A stretch of 64,000 nt of DNA from Catonia carolina (GCA_035578175.1 JAQMRL010000006.1:69375501-69439500), one strand, 5' to 3'; positions 51,796-61,653 are shown, counted from the first letter of the stretch. Translations and numbers: made by a program. Notes: generated from the sequence alone by a model not told the origin.

Positions 51796-51796
51796 G
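51757..51796. repeat. Second (TAA)n microsatellite
   Basis: About 13 units, possibly the 3' tail of the element holding the 57-codon ORF. Confidence 0.93.
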
Positions 51797-52318
51797 TAAT
51801 GTGATAAGCCGGCGAACGTATATTTAGTTTGGAAGTAATACTGTAGTATGTAAGTTGATTGAAGTAAATAAGGGATGTAAATAAACATGGATGATATAGG
51901 GGTTGAAGGAGTGAAGGGATGGCTAGAAATGACTTGTAGCTATAGCTTTGTCTAGTGGTATACAGCGTTTGAGGGCACTACATTTAACTTTCAACTTTGA
52001 CAAGATTAATAATTCATAACAGCCGTACTGTATGTATGTAGTAGTACGGTATGTAGTTACCACGTCTGTTAGCCTCCTACCACCCTCCCACCCTCCCACC
52101 CTTCCAACCCCCATTCTTACTTTATTACTACGTAAATATTTTACACTAATACACTCAATATCTTCATGCAAAACTCTTCAATAAATAAATAAATGTCAGG
52201 TGATCTTCATAATTACTTTTTACAAGATTTCCTAGAGGAAATCACCTTTTCTGGTTACGATTTTATGAAAATGCTTTAAAATATACATCGATTCAACATC
52301 AGAAATACCAAACATTTT
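51797..52318. other. Spacer, no gene seen
   Basis: Contains a C-rich run CCACCCTCCCACCCTCCCACCC (52081-52102) and a near-palindrome GATTTCCTAGAGGAAATC. Nothing else recognised. Confidence 0.45.
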
Positions 52319-52459
52319 GTATAGTGGAGAGATGACTTGAATGCTAGTGTGAGACGTAGTGGGGAACAAGAAAGCTTGTCCTATCTATAGACAAATGCCT
52401 CAATCGTCAAGGTGATAATATCAAAAAGTATAGTAGAGAGATGACTTGAATGCTAGTGT
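52319..52459. repeat. 32-bp direct repeat, spacing 109 bp
   Basis: GTATAGTGGAGAGATGACTT.. at 52319-52350 recurs with one mismatch at 52428-52459. Upstream of the promoter-like patch. Confidence 0.8.
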
Positions 52460-52479
52460 TCAGTATTACAATAGATTCA

Positions 52480-52800
52480 AATATCGCGCGCCGTCGAATC
52501 TTCCAGAATAAATCTTCCCGCTCGATTAATTCAGTAATATTGATTCTGCATTGATTACATCATTAATTAGTTCTACGCATGTGTGCTCCTCGATCACGTG
52601 GCTCGCGCTCCGCCAATAGCAAAATTAGACCAATTTCCCGTGTTCACTCCGCCATTGTTCCCTTTCTTCCCGATCTCCTTCACTTCAAGTCAAACCAGCT
52701 AACCGTTCGGTCGTGGTTAAACGGACGTTCGCAGCCTCGAGTGCTGGCGTCACCTGCATTTAACGCGTTGGATCTTCCAACTTCATGTTGCCGATAATGT
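52480..52800 (+). promoter_or_regulatory. Candidate promoter / CpG-containing island
   Basis: Higher-GC, CpG-containing, apparently non-repeat DNA with CGCGCGCCGTCG, GATCACGTGGC (E-box), CGCCAATAG and GACCAATTT (two CCAAT boxes) and CGCCATTGTT (YY1-like on the other strand). This is the window's most host-like sequence. Frames inside lack known domains. Inference only. Confidence 0.3.
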
Positions 52801-52869
52801 ATTAATTACGGCCCCAAACAACGAAGCTATTCATTGTGAACGCGCTTACAATTATGTAACGAACTATTC

Positions 52870-53121
52870 ATGATCTTTATTCAGTTAATTACCGGACTTT
52901 GTGCAATTTGTGTTACCTCGTGTCTCGAACTTGTAAATCGTTATCCTAACTGCAATTATCCAAGTGTTAGCAGTGCTTTATGTTTACTCTTAACGTGCCT
53001 TTGTTTATTGTGTGAAATCTGTACAGATCTAATCGAACATTTAGTGTTTTCCTGCAACGGCGTCAACGAATTGAAGCATCCTGGGAAATCTACGCACTCA
53101 AAATCGAGTAAGTACTGCTAA
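52870..53121 (+). CDS. Possible first coding exon, hypothetical (low confidence)
   Basis: 83 codons, MIFIQLITGLCAICVTSCLE..., with two Leu/Cys-rich hydrophobic stretches (residues ~1-18 and ~34-50: ALCLLLTCLCLLCEIC). A splice-donor consensus GTAAGT occurs at about 53108, 14 bases before the stop, which would let an exon continue elsewhere. It lies 70 bp downstream of the promoter-like patch. No family recognised; it could be chance in a unique region. Confidence 0.25.
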   Translation: MIFIQLITGLCAICVTSCLELVNRYPNCNYPSVSSALCLLLTCLCLLCEICTDLIEHLVFSCNGVNELKHPGKSTHSKSSKYC

Positions 53122-53542
53122 ACTCATCATTAATTGCAGTGTTATTCCCTGTATATGTTCCTGTCTATCCTCCAAACTTCCCTACTCCTTAACGAGCAAA
53201 GCGTTACGCCTAATGTGCGCGTCGAAGTCACATCGCGCCTTTTGTTTCCCGGTTGTACTCGATCCAACCACCCTAACGAATCTAGCAGATGTAGGAATCA
53301 TAATACCATTTGATTACCGCATCGAACAGCTAGTGTGGAAAGCTTGTCTTATCTATGGAGAAACTTTCCTGTTCCCCACTTCGTCACACACTATAGTCCA
53401 TGTAATTTCAATAGAAGCTTCCGTAATAAGTATTTTCACTCCCACACATGTAAAGTGGTTGCAGCAGTTTGTATAGTGTGCTCCAAAAGGTACTACTACT
53501 TCCATACTCTTGATTATAAACAAATGAGTAATAGGCCCAAAT
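53122..53542. other. Unique-looking spacer
   Basis: Moderate GC, frames of 76-87 codons without recognisable motifs. GAAAGCTTGTCTTATCTATGG here resembles GAAAGCTTGTCCTATCTATAG at about 52370. Confidence 0.4.
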
Positions 53543-53600
53543 CGCTATCTATTTTTAATAGATAGCGTCTATTTTTAATAGATAGCGTTTTTAATAGATT
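53543..53600. repeat. Perfect 25-bp hairpin with tandem partial copies
   Basis: CGCTATCTATT-TTT-AATAGATAGCG (53543-53567), then a second unit lacking 5 bases (53568-53587) and a third stub. Adjacent to the truncated mariner end. Confidence 0.9.
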
Positions 53601-53603
53601 TCA

Positions 53604-53829
53604 GTCTGTGGTAGCTGTAAAAGAGAAAGCGGCACGTGTCCTGAAGGAGCTGACAGAAGATGACTTCCAGCACTGTTTCCAACAATGGAAAATTCACATG
53701 GAGCGTTGTAGGGTTAGAGAAGGAGTGTATATTGAAGGTGACAATAAGTGATTATGTATAAAATAAAAATAGGTAGGGCCTACAATTTTTTACAACGTCA
53801 GTCTCGTTTTTTAATAGCCACACCTCGTA
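53604..53829 (+). mobile_element. Mariner 3' end (family of 31198)
   Basis: Last ~45 transposase codons (VAVKEKAARVLKELTEDDFQ ... GVYIEGDNK), stop, and right inverted repeat GTCAGTCTCGTTTTTTAATAGCC..CACCTCG followed by TA. The left part is lost at the hairpin region. A 10-bp TAGGTAGGGC insertion interrupts the segment before the TIR. Confidence 0.85.
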
Positions 53830-54030
53830 CATCTGTCTGCAGGCACCATCTGTGCGCTGCAAAAGTAGTTAGTACTACATAAAAACTAAATCTACTGATA
53901 CTTAGGTTATGTTTATTCGTATAATTGTAATGTTGTATTCATCTTCATTGGTGATTGCATGTGTTAATTAATGTTTGTAATTATATTGTAAATTATTTAT
54001 AATAGTGTTTATTTGTTCTTATTCGTGTTT
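53830..54030. other. AT-rich spacer
   Basis: Nothing recognised. Confidence 0.45.
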
Positions 54031-54968
54031 ATTACTTTCTCTTGCCTATGTGAATATATAGGAACTAAGTAGGTAGCCTATTATTTCCACGTAGATTTTT
54101 AGAAATCGAGTTTTCACCGGATAAACACGTTTTCAGATCCCCTGAACCCAAAAAACATGTTATTAGCGATTGGTCTGTGTCTGTCTGTGTGTGTGTGTGT
54201 GTGAACAGAATGTCTTAAGAACGGAACATCGCACGAACTTGAAACTTGAAACTTAAGTTAGATACTACTACTGGACCTAACAACCAAAATTTTCATCAAA
54301 ATCGGTCAACCGGAAGTTATAGTTCATTCGTGTAATTTTTCAATTTTTCGCGATTTCCTCAAAAACTGCTCCTACGATTTTTTTTAAAATCGCCTCATTT
54401 ACTACTTTTTTATGCTCTACAAGAAAGAGTTGGCGCCATGTCTGCTGAAATTCTTGGTGGAAAGGCAGTTTCTTGTAAAAAATTGTTTTTGTTTTAAGAT
54501 TCCGGCTTTCGTATGCATTTAAGCGCAAAAATGTATAAAATAAAATTTTTAGATAATTTAAAATCCTATAACTTTTATTTCAAACATTATTTTGTATAAC
54601 GCTTAGTTTAGCGGTAATTATTGATTTTTTTGTTTTTTTTTCATGAAAATCTGTAAAAAATCGATTTGTTTTTAGATTTCAGCCTTATTGTGCATTTTAC
54701 AAATGTGTTATTAATCAAATTTATTGGAAATTAAAAGATCTACTACGTTTATTTAGTCCATTTAATTCTACCGAGCCTAGTTTAACGTGAAAGAGTGATT
54801 TCCGTATTTTTAAGCCAAACTGAGGTTGATTTTCATTTTGCATCATTCATTCATGATTAAAATTAAGTTATTTTTTGTTTATTTATAATGTTTTATTACT
54901 AATGTTAGGTTATATTGTTAAATATTTGCATTGGCAAGAGAAAGTCGTGTGTGTGTTTAACACCAGAT
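54031..54968 (+). mobile_element. HL element, full length, forward
   Basis: ACTTTCTCTTGCCTATGTGA to GTGTGTGTTTAACACCAGAT. TG tract 54176-54203. The 5' hairpin is disrupted after TATATAGG (AACTAAGTAGG replaces AAGGAAAGT). Moderate divergence. Confidence 0.85.
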
Positions 54969-55299
54969 TTTTTTTGTTTATTAAAAACATGAACCTTTTC
55001 TAAATTTAATATTAGTTTTTAACTAAGTTATGTATTAATATATTTTTGGTTTTTCTTCTGTTCCAGGTAAACACAGATTGGATATTTACCGCTCGAATAT
55101 ATCTCCCTATCTAATAATATTTTTAATCTTTGAATTGAGGAAACTTGGTATGTAATACAATTATTATAAGTATGAGGAATGAAAAAAAATATGGCTATTA
55201 ATTTTATTACAAAAATTTCCTTTTATGAAATGACGCGTCTCATGGCTGGTGGTAATTTTTAAAAAGAAAAATTTGAATGATAATATTTTTGTTTCCAAA
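54969..55299. other. AT-rich spacer
   Basis: Nothing recognised. Confidence 0.45.
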
Positions 55300-55830
55300 T
55301 TCGTATTTTGATTTCTTGACTTTCGATTACTGGCCACTTCCGGTCAAATCTGGAATTTCAAAACCACTGATTCCTATATTTACTTTTTAAGAAGAATCGA
55401 ATGACACTAGTTTTGTTTCCAAATTCCGACTTGGAGTTTTTAACTTTCAGTTTTGGGCCACTTCCGATCGAAACCCGAACTTCAAACCCAATTAAGGCCC
55501 TTTAACATTTTGTGTGGATTTCGAATCCGAAAACCGGGTTTTCTATCGGTTGCAGTTTTTAATTTGATTTTTTGTCTTCCAGTTTTGGGCCACTTCCGTT
55601 CGAAACCCGAACTTCAAACCCAAATTAGGCCCTTTAATATTTTCTGTAGATTACGAATCCGAAAACCGTTTTTTGTTATCTTGTAGTTTATAATGTGATG
55701 TTTTGACTTCCAATTTTCGGCCACTTTTGGTCGAATCCCGAAACTTCAAACCCAATATGGGGTCTCTAACTTTTTGTTTAGATTACGAATCCAAAAACCG
55801 TTTATAATTTCTGACATCTGGTTGTGACAG
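55300..55830. repeat. Four-unit tandem repeat, ~124-132 bp period
   Basis: Units centred on GGCCACTTCCG (about 55331, 55455, 55587, 55718) with GAAACCCGAACTTCAAACCC and TTACGAATCCGAAAACCG. It ends GTTGTGACAGACGGATGGAC. A 77-codon frame across two units repeats GHFRSKPELQTQ, a product of the tandem structure. Confidence 0.88.
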
Positions 55831-56105
55831 ACGGATGGACAGAATAAAATGATAGATGGCAACTTTAAAAATTGCAACCAACAAAGTAACACGCTTACAT
55901 AAAATTTAAATTGATCTCCTTTCACGTACTCTTTTTGGCTAGCGATTCACATATTTCAAAGTTGATTCCATGATTGGAAGTATTTCTAGCATTCTTCTTT
56001 TAGAAGAGCCTCCATGTGCTTCGTTATCGTCTTCTCAATATGGGGAATGATATCAAAACAGCGGTGGCTCGTTAAGTGAAATACTGTTTTTTATTTTTGT
56101 TATTC
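55831..56105. other. Spacer, no gene seen
   Basis: Nothing recognised. Confidence 0.45.
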
Positions 56106-56262
56106 CAATTTTTTTTTTATTGAGTGATGATGCCTACATAAGCCTTGGGCTTGTGCGTAGGTAATGATATGTGGTGATTTACAGATGAAAAAAATGCCAG
56201 ACCTGACCGGGAATCAAACCCGGGACTCCGTCATAGTAGCCAGTTGTTGCGCTGGCCACTAT
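56106..56262 (-). mobile_element. SINE-D head with a third (gamma) tail
   Basis: Minus strand: GCGCAACAACTGGCTACTATG, B-box CCCGGGTTTGATTCCC, GGTCAGGTCTGGCATTTTTTTC as in 3731, then a different tail with hairpin CCTACGCACAAGCCCAAGGC..TATGTAGG, ending CACTCAATAAAAAAAA. The A-box is degraded. Confidence 0.75.
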
Positions 56263-56272
56263 TGACCACTAG

Positions 56273-56579
56273 TTGTGTACATTGCAATCTGTTCAATTTA
56301 GAACAATAAGCAACCCATGATCCAATGAGATAGGATGATATTTATGACGTGTAAATGAGATGTAGTCTTGTACAGACCCAGGCCGACCATTCCTGAGAGA
56401 GTATGGTTAAATGAACCTCAACCATCAAAGTACACCGGTAACCACTGTCTAGAATTCAAATCCGTATAAAAGTAACTACCTTTACTAGGATTTGAACCAG
56501 GAACCTTCGTCTCCGAAAATCAGCTGATGAACAGCTGACTCGCGATGACGACTTTACCTCTAGACCAATTCGGTGGGTA
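56273..56579 (-). mobile_element. SINE-B copy
   Basis: Minus-strand head ACCCACCGAATTGGTCTAG, central TCAGCTGTTCATCAGCTGA (mutated palindrome), 3' end ACAGATTGCAATGTACACAA. Confidence 0.85.
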
Positions 56580-56684
56580 CTTAGGTAAAGAGCCTCTTCA
56601 CCTATTTTCTAGATAGTATCGAGATTTATTTCTCTCACAAAATTAAGTTTACTCTCAGGAGTCTCGCGGATACTTATATTAGTA

Positions 56685-57039
56685 TATAATGATATTTACA
56701 AATTAATTGCAATGACAATGGCAATCAAAAACACAATTGAAAATAATTTAATTATAATGATATTAAATGATATTACCTTATTTAAATTGGAAGTATTAGA
56801 TCTATTAAAAACACAATTGAGTTTCTCCTATTAAGAGAAACGACATTAAATGTTATTAATTTCAGTTGTTTCTTTAATTGTTTCACTAATCACTTTTTAT
56901 GCTTGTTTTTTATATTTTATTTTTATACTATTGTTACAAACAAAATATCCCTCAGCTGTTTATTTGTTTACATTCTTGTGTATGTTGTTTATGCCAACGC
57001 GGTACAATTCACTACAAGAAAAGTATATTTTTCTTTACA
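56685..57039 (-). repeat. 3' LTR (left)
   Basis: Top strand ATAATGATATTTAC... to ...TTTCTTTACA. On the coding strand it begins TGTAAAG. Has an extra GATATTAAAT block relative to the other LTR. Contains hairpin GTTTCTC..GAGAAAC. Confidence 0.9.
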
Positions 57040-57056
57040 TCTCCCCCCCCCCCTAA
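57040..57056 (-). other. Polypurine tract
   Basis: Minus strand reads AGG then a G-run and AGA immediately before the 3' LTR's TGTAAAG: the plus-strand DNA primer site. The long uninterrupted G-run is unusual compared with mixed A/G tracts. Confidence 0.85.
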
Positions 57057-57079
57057 GGATGGTAAAACAAGATGACCTC

Positions 57080-58160
57080 TTATTTACTTTCTTCTTGGTT
57101 TGCAAACTGAGAGGCTGGAGTCAACTTCGAGATGTGGTAAAGATTCGATTCTGATCTTTTTTGGCCAGTGTATATCTTGTAAATTGAGTTTGATATTTTC
57201 TCTATAATTTTGTAGGGTCCGACTCTCAGTTCGTCGAGCTTTTTCCGATTCAGTTTGTTTCCATTGTCCACAAAAACCGTATCACCAATTTTGAAGTCAC
57301 CACGTTTTCGATTCCTATCATAAACTGTTTTGTTGTAATTATGCGATTTGATTGTATTTTCCAGAGCCCTTTCCCTGTCTCTAATCAATTCAATCTCTGT
57401 CTTTTCAGGTTTTAACTCCTTTGGCAAAATTGTAACATCTGTACCATTTAGTAGATATATTGGAGCATATCTAGTTATAGTGTGCACAGTTTCATTATAA
57501 TTTTTTACACAATTTTGTGCTATGGTGGTCCATGCTGCTTTGCTGTCTCTTTCGTTAATCTTACACCTGATTTTATTGACCAACGTTTGATTTAATCTTT
57601 CATTTAAACCGTTTGAGAATGGTGAATTCACTGCAGTGAAAATTAGTGGAATATTTTTATTATCCAAAACTGTTTTGAATTCTCTAGAATTGAGGCCTGG
57701 GTACTGGTATGAGAGGATTATTCCAATGTTGTCAGCTTCTGCGGTATTTTCCACTAGTTTGATAAAGTCCTTCGCATTTTGAGTCCTTGATGTCAAAATA
57801 TAAGCGTATCTTGTGAAATGATCTGATAGCATGTGCAAGTATCTTTTTGTTGATCTTGAACCCCCAAAGCATCCAATAGTATCAATGGAACAAATTTCAA
57901 AAGGCTTTGTGGCAGGACCCAGGTGAGACATCAACCCATATTTATTTTGTCCTCTTGATTTGTTTTTTATACATACTACACAGCTTTCGCAGACATGTTT
58001 TATGTTTTTTTTCATGTTTTCTGCTGTATATGAGGAGCTGATCATTCTTTGCATTTGTTTAATTCCTATATGACCTAGGCTTATATGTACATTAATGATG
58101 AATTCTTTACTAAATTTTTCTGATAGAATATTTTTTTCTTTTTTCTTTACGCTTTTGTAA
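57080..58160 (-). pseudogene. Integrase (Ty3/gypsy), second catalytic Asp replaced by Tyr
   Basis: Joins cDNA to chromosomal DNA. The N-terminal zinc-binding part has VHISLGHIGIKQ (His pair) and CESCVVC (Cys pair). Core: SIDTIGCF with first Asp, then SYQYPGLNSREF where family members have Asp at the first Tyr (TAC versus GAC), then PFSNGLNERLNQTL with the Glu. C-terminus has FKIGDTVFVDNGNK and LRVGPYKII (GPY module). Linked to the RT upstream only via a frameshift in an A9 run near 58170. Predicted inactive. Confidence 0.88.
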
Positions 58161-58325
58161 TAAACGTTTTTTTTTGGACATTAGTTTTTCTCTTTGGTAT
58201 TGTATCTTTTCATTTTGAGCTTGGTCTTTTAAGATATCTTCTAGTCTTATTAAGTTTACTACTTTTAATTGCTCATACAGGTACTCATTTGGCTCTAAGA
58301 CAGGATTCCTGCTTAGGCAATCAGC

Positions 58326-59972
58326 TTAAATGTTGTGTCTCCCTGGAGAATATTTAATTTGAAAATCGTATTGAGATAAATAGTAAGTTAAATCTCCTAA
58401 TTCTTCATCCGTTCTTGATCTTATGTTCATATTCTCCAGCGGTTTGTGATCTGAAAAGACAGTAAATTTTCTACCCATCAATAAATGCTGCCAATATTGA
58501 ACACATTGTTTGATTGCTAGGCATTCTAGGTATATAGCTTTCTTCTTTTTCTGAACTTCATTCAATTTCTTTGAAAAGTATGCAACTGGTTTTTCTTCAT
58601 TGTTTTCTTGTGGTTGTTTTAGTACGGCTCCTACGCCTAGTATACTAGCATCTGTGTAAATGTGTATAGGCAAATTTGGATCAAAAATAGTCAATATTGG
58701 TTGAGAGCATAGTAAATGTTTCATTTCATCAAATGACTCTTGGCATGCTTTTGTCCAGTTAAAAGTTTGCCCTTTTCTTAAAAGGTTATGTAAAGGGTCT
58801 AATTTTTTTGCTATTTTTGGCACATACTTATGATAATAGTTTATCTTTCCCAAAAATTGTCTTACATTTTTTTGCGTTTTTGGAGTTGGAAAGTTTCGTA
58901 TTGATATTAAGTTGTCTTTCAGAGGATTAACTGAATTATTCTGTATATGACCCAGGTATTTCACAGACTCAGCTGCAAAAGTACATTTAGAGAATTTTAG
59001 TTTCAAGCCTTCATTTTTTATTGCTTGAAAGAGCTGTGTTAGATGTTTGATGTGGTCTGGGAACGTTTTTGAAAATAACAAGATATCATCAATAAAGCTT
59101 ACTGTAAACTCACCGAGTTTGTGTTTACGTATTATGTTACACATTATCCTTTGGAAAATAGCTGGTGAGGTTTTTAGGCCGAAGGGCAAACAAGTCCATT
59201 GAAAATGGCCCTCCTGTGTGACGAATGCAGTTTTGTGTCTATCTGTGACACGCAAAGGTATAGACCAAAATGCTGAGTTCAAGTCCAACGTTGAGAAAAA
59301 CTTACAATCTCTTGTTTGTACCACTAGGTCCTCAATAAGTGGGAACGGTTGTGATTGAGGAATGACAATTTTATTTAGGTCTCGAAAATCTATGCACAAT
59401 CTTGACTTTTTGTTTTCATCTTTTTTATAAGCTAATGTGACTGGAGCTACAAAGGGACTATATGATTCTTCTATTATATTCCTTTCTAATAATTTCGCAA
59501 TCTGTTTTTCAATCTCCTTTTTATCTTCAAATGTACAACGATATGGTCTTTTACTGCAGTATTTTTCTACTGACAGATCAATGTGTGCTTCATAATCCTT
59601 TACTGTTCCTATGTCATATTTATCGATTGCAAATACAGATTGATTGTTTAATATTAAGTCATCAATTTCTGCCTGCTTTTCATAGTCTAGATGATTTATC
59701 TGAATTGTTAAATTATCCTTGCTGAAGTTTTCATTGAAGTTAATTGAATTATCAGATTTTATTTCCTTAGAAATCTTAATATCTGGATTTTTAGTTTCCT
59801 TAGAAACTATTTCACATCTGTGTATAGGAATTTTCTGACTGATTCCTAAGTTTTCGTCTTGAACCAAGTAAAAATTTTTTATGGAATCAAGCCCAATTAA
59901 GAAGTCATAATCGAAATTTTCTTTATCCACTACAAAGACTGGAATTTTTTTTTCGATATTAAAAATGCTCAC
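58326..59972 (-). pseudogene. pol: protease end, reverse transcriptase and RNase H
   Basis: 548-codon open frame. The start is the tail of protease (FLIGLDSIKNFYL), so a separate start here is unlikely. RT: RLCIDFRDLNKIV, LDLNSAFWSIPL, LPFGLKTSPAIFQRIM, SFIDDILLFSK (catalytic Asp pair, FIDD), KYLGHI. RNase H: IYTDASILGVGAVL, ECLAIK, FSDHKPL. It ends at TAA (58326) immediately after SPGRHNI; the next codons read ADCLSRNP, the usual continuation. The stop therefore truncates pol before integrase. Confidence 0.9.
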
Positions 59973-59989
59973 GTCGAGTGTTACCTTTT

Positions 59990-60345
59990 GCCTTTTGCCT
60001 TTTTAACGCCATAATTGTTTTTAAATTAGTATTATTGCAATGATTTGATTTGTTATTGTTCACTTTCAATAACCTTGAATTTATCAATGACACATTTTTG
60101 AGCCTGAGTCATAGATTCCAAATATTTCAACCTTTTTATTCAATACTAATTTTACTTTAATTGATGGCGGCACTATTAATTTTTTTGGTCTTCACCCTGT
60201 AGTTCACATTCCAATTCAGAATTATTAACAAACTTTATTTGTTTCTTGTCTTTTCCATTATCATTCTTAGTTTTAAACCAGCACAATTCCTCTGAGTGAT
60301 AGCGTACACCTTTCTTTAACTTTTCGCAAATGCTACATTTTACTT
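59990..60345 (-). pseudogene. Nucleocapsid zinc knuckle and protease active-site region, frameshifted
   Basis: The minus strand shows a knuckle-like CSICEKL...RYHSEELC (about 60275-60340; C-x2-C-x9-H-x4-C, longer than the usual CCHC). A protease motif YDSGS at about 60099-60113 (Ser replaces the more common Thr) is followed by a frame change before SLINSRLLKV. Not translatable as a single product. Confidence 0.7.
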
Positions 60346-60348
60346 TTA

Positions 60349-60561
60349 TCAGTTTGGTATCGTCTTTTTTTTTATAAAGTTTTTTTTTATAACTAGATGT
60401 TCGAACTTGCCAAGTTCGTTAAATAAGTCCTTTGTTTCCAAAATATCATCTCTGTTGATCTTATCTGTTATAAACTCTGGCAAGCCTGCAGCAATTATAT
60501 CTATCAAAGTCCCCTGATCAATTGTCTTTCTAATTTCAAGTAAAAGTTTTTCCTTTTTCAC
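60349..60561 (-). pseudogene. gag C-terminal part, second frame
   Basis: 70 codons, KEKLLLEIRKTIDQGTLID then IIAAGLPEFITDKINRDDIL: the capsid C-terminal pattern that follows KGW. It is separated from the upstream gag by a frameshift around 60575. Confidence 0.75.
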
Positions 60562-60569
60562 AGCATATT

Positions 60570-61064
60570 CTAATAAGGATCCTGCTTAATATTAAATGAT
60601 AAAGCATATCTGCTAGTAGTCCAGCCTTTATTAGCGTAGGTTAGTAAAAAGTTTGATTTCCATTCTGGCCATTGGGATTGCAAACTAAGCTTTATCATCA
60701 TGGAGGAATACCAATCAGTACATGATTTTTCTAGAAATAATCTGAAGATTTCAATTTTTTCTTCATCTTCTACTACATCGAACCTTTGACATTCTTTTTC
60801 AAATATTTCCATCCAATGATTTGCGTTTATGTTTCTACCATCAAATTTTTCAAGTACAAACCTTTCAGATAATCTTTTAATATTTTGATTTTCTTTTTTT
60901 TGTTGACATTCAACTAATTTTTCCAAAATTTTGACTATGGGATCTCCCGAATCCGTTTTGTTGGCAATGGTCAATCGTTCTTGAGTAACTTTTTCTAAGA
61001 ATTGGTCTTTAAAGACTACATTACTATCTTCATCAAAGTATGTTTGTAATATATCCTCTGTCAT
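60570..61064 (-). pseudogene. gag (capsid) N-terminal part
   Basis: 164 codons. Contains RFVLEKFDGRNINANHWMEI, FEKECQRF, IFRLFLEKSCTDWYSSM and SQWPEWKSNFLLTYANKGW: the Retrotrans_gag pattern (W...F, L.G.A..W, W..F...Y). It forms the particle shell in which reverse transcription happens. It begins 2 nt after the stop of the upstream small ORF and ends early at the frameshift near 60575. Confidence 0.85.
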
Positions 61065-61066
61065 TT

Positions 61067-61285
61067 TTATCCATACACTTCTCGTTTGATGTCTTTTTTT
61101 AACGTATTTTTCACTGTAACATATGCTTTGGACTTATGGACATGTTCATGAAGTGATGCCGCTTGGTACTCGTCAGGAATTAGGAATGCTTTGTCATCTT
61201 GCGTGACAATTGAGGTTATGGCAATATAGTTTGATTTTCCGTCTACTGTTGGTTTTGTTTGAAACGTAAATTTCAATTTTTCCAT
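61067..61285 (-). CDS. Small ORF upstream of gag, unknown
   Basis: 72 codons starting MEKLKFTFQTKPTVDGKS, lysine-rich end. It starts about 25 nt inside the 5' LTR boundary and stops TAA two bases before gag's ATG, suggesting termination-reinitiation. No known domain. It could be an N-terminal matrix-like leader of gag. Confidence 0.55.
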   Translation of the reverse strand: MEKLKFTFQTKPTVDGKSNYIAITSIVTQDDKAFLIPDEYQAASLHEHVHKSKAYVTVKNTLKKDIKREVYG

Positions 61286-61309
61286 TTTCTAACAAAGAAA
61301 TGTCGTTTT

Positions 61310-61653
61310 ATAATGATATTTACAAATTAATTGCAATGACAATGGCAATCAAAAACACAATTGAAAATAATTTAATTATAATGATATTACCTTATTTAAA
61401 TTGGAAGTATTAGATCTATTAAAAACACAATTGAGTTTCTCCTATTAAGAGAAACGACATTAAATGTTATTAATTTCAGTTGTTTCTTTAATTGTTTCAC
61501 TAATCACTTTTTATGCTTGTTTTTTATATTTTATTTTTATACCATTGTTACAATCAAAATATCCCTCAGCTGTTTATTTGTTTACATTCTTGTGTATGTT
61601 GTTTATGCCAACGCGGTACAATTCACTATAAGAAAAATATATTTTTCTTTACA
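61310..61653 (-). repeat. 5' LTR (right)
   Basis: Promoter-bearing LTR. The coding strand begins TGTAAAGAAAAATATATTTT and includes GTATAAAAATAAAATATAAA (TATA-like). No standard TGG-type primer binding site is seen in the 24 nt between it and the first ATG. Confidence 0.88.

Larger units (their letters stand above)
56685..61653 (-). mobile_element. Ty3/gypsy-type LTR retrotransposon, recent but defective
   Basis: Two LTRs (56685-57039 and 61310-61653) on a 4.97-kb element read on the minus strand, with 4-6 bp duplication AGTA(TA). Order: 5' LTR, small ORF, gag, zinc knuckle, protease, RT-RNase H, integrase, polypurine tract, 3' LTR. The integrase after RNase H and a GPY-type C-terminus place it in Ty3/gypsy. 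No envelope-like ORF. LTRs differ by about four substitutions and one 10-bp indel, so the insertion is recent, yet gag, protease, pol and integrase are all damaged. Confidence 0.9.

Noticed and set aside
51135..51888. Poly-tyrosine and poly-leucine ORFs
   Set aside because: (TAA)n microsatellites in frame; only the RT-like segment at 50985-51527 has meaning.
61067..61285. Envelope-like gene in the LTR element
   Set aside because: No signal peptide, furin-like site or membrane anchor in this or any ORF of the element; it lies before gag.
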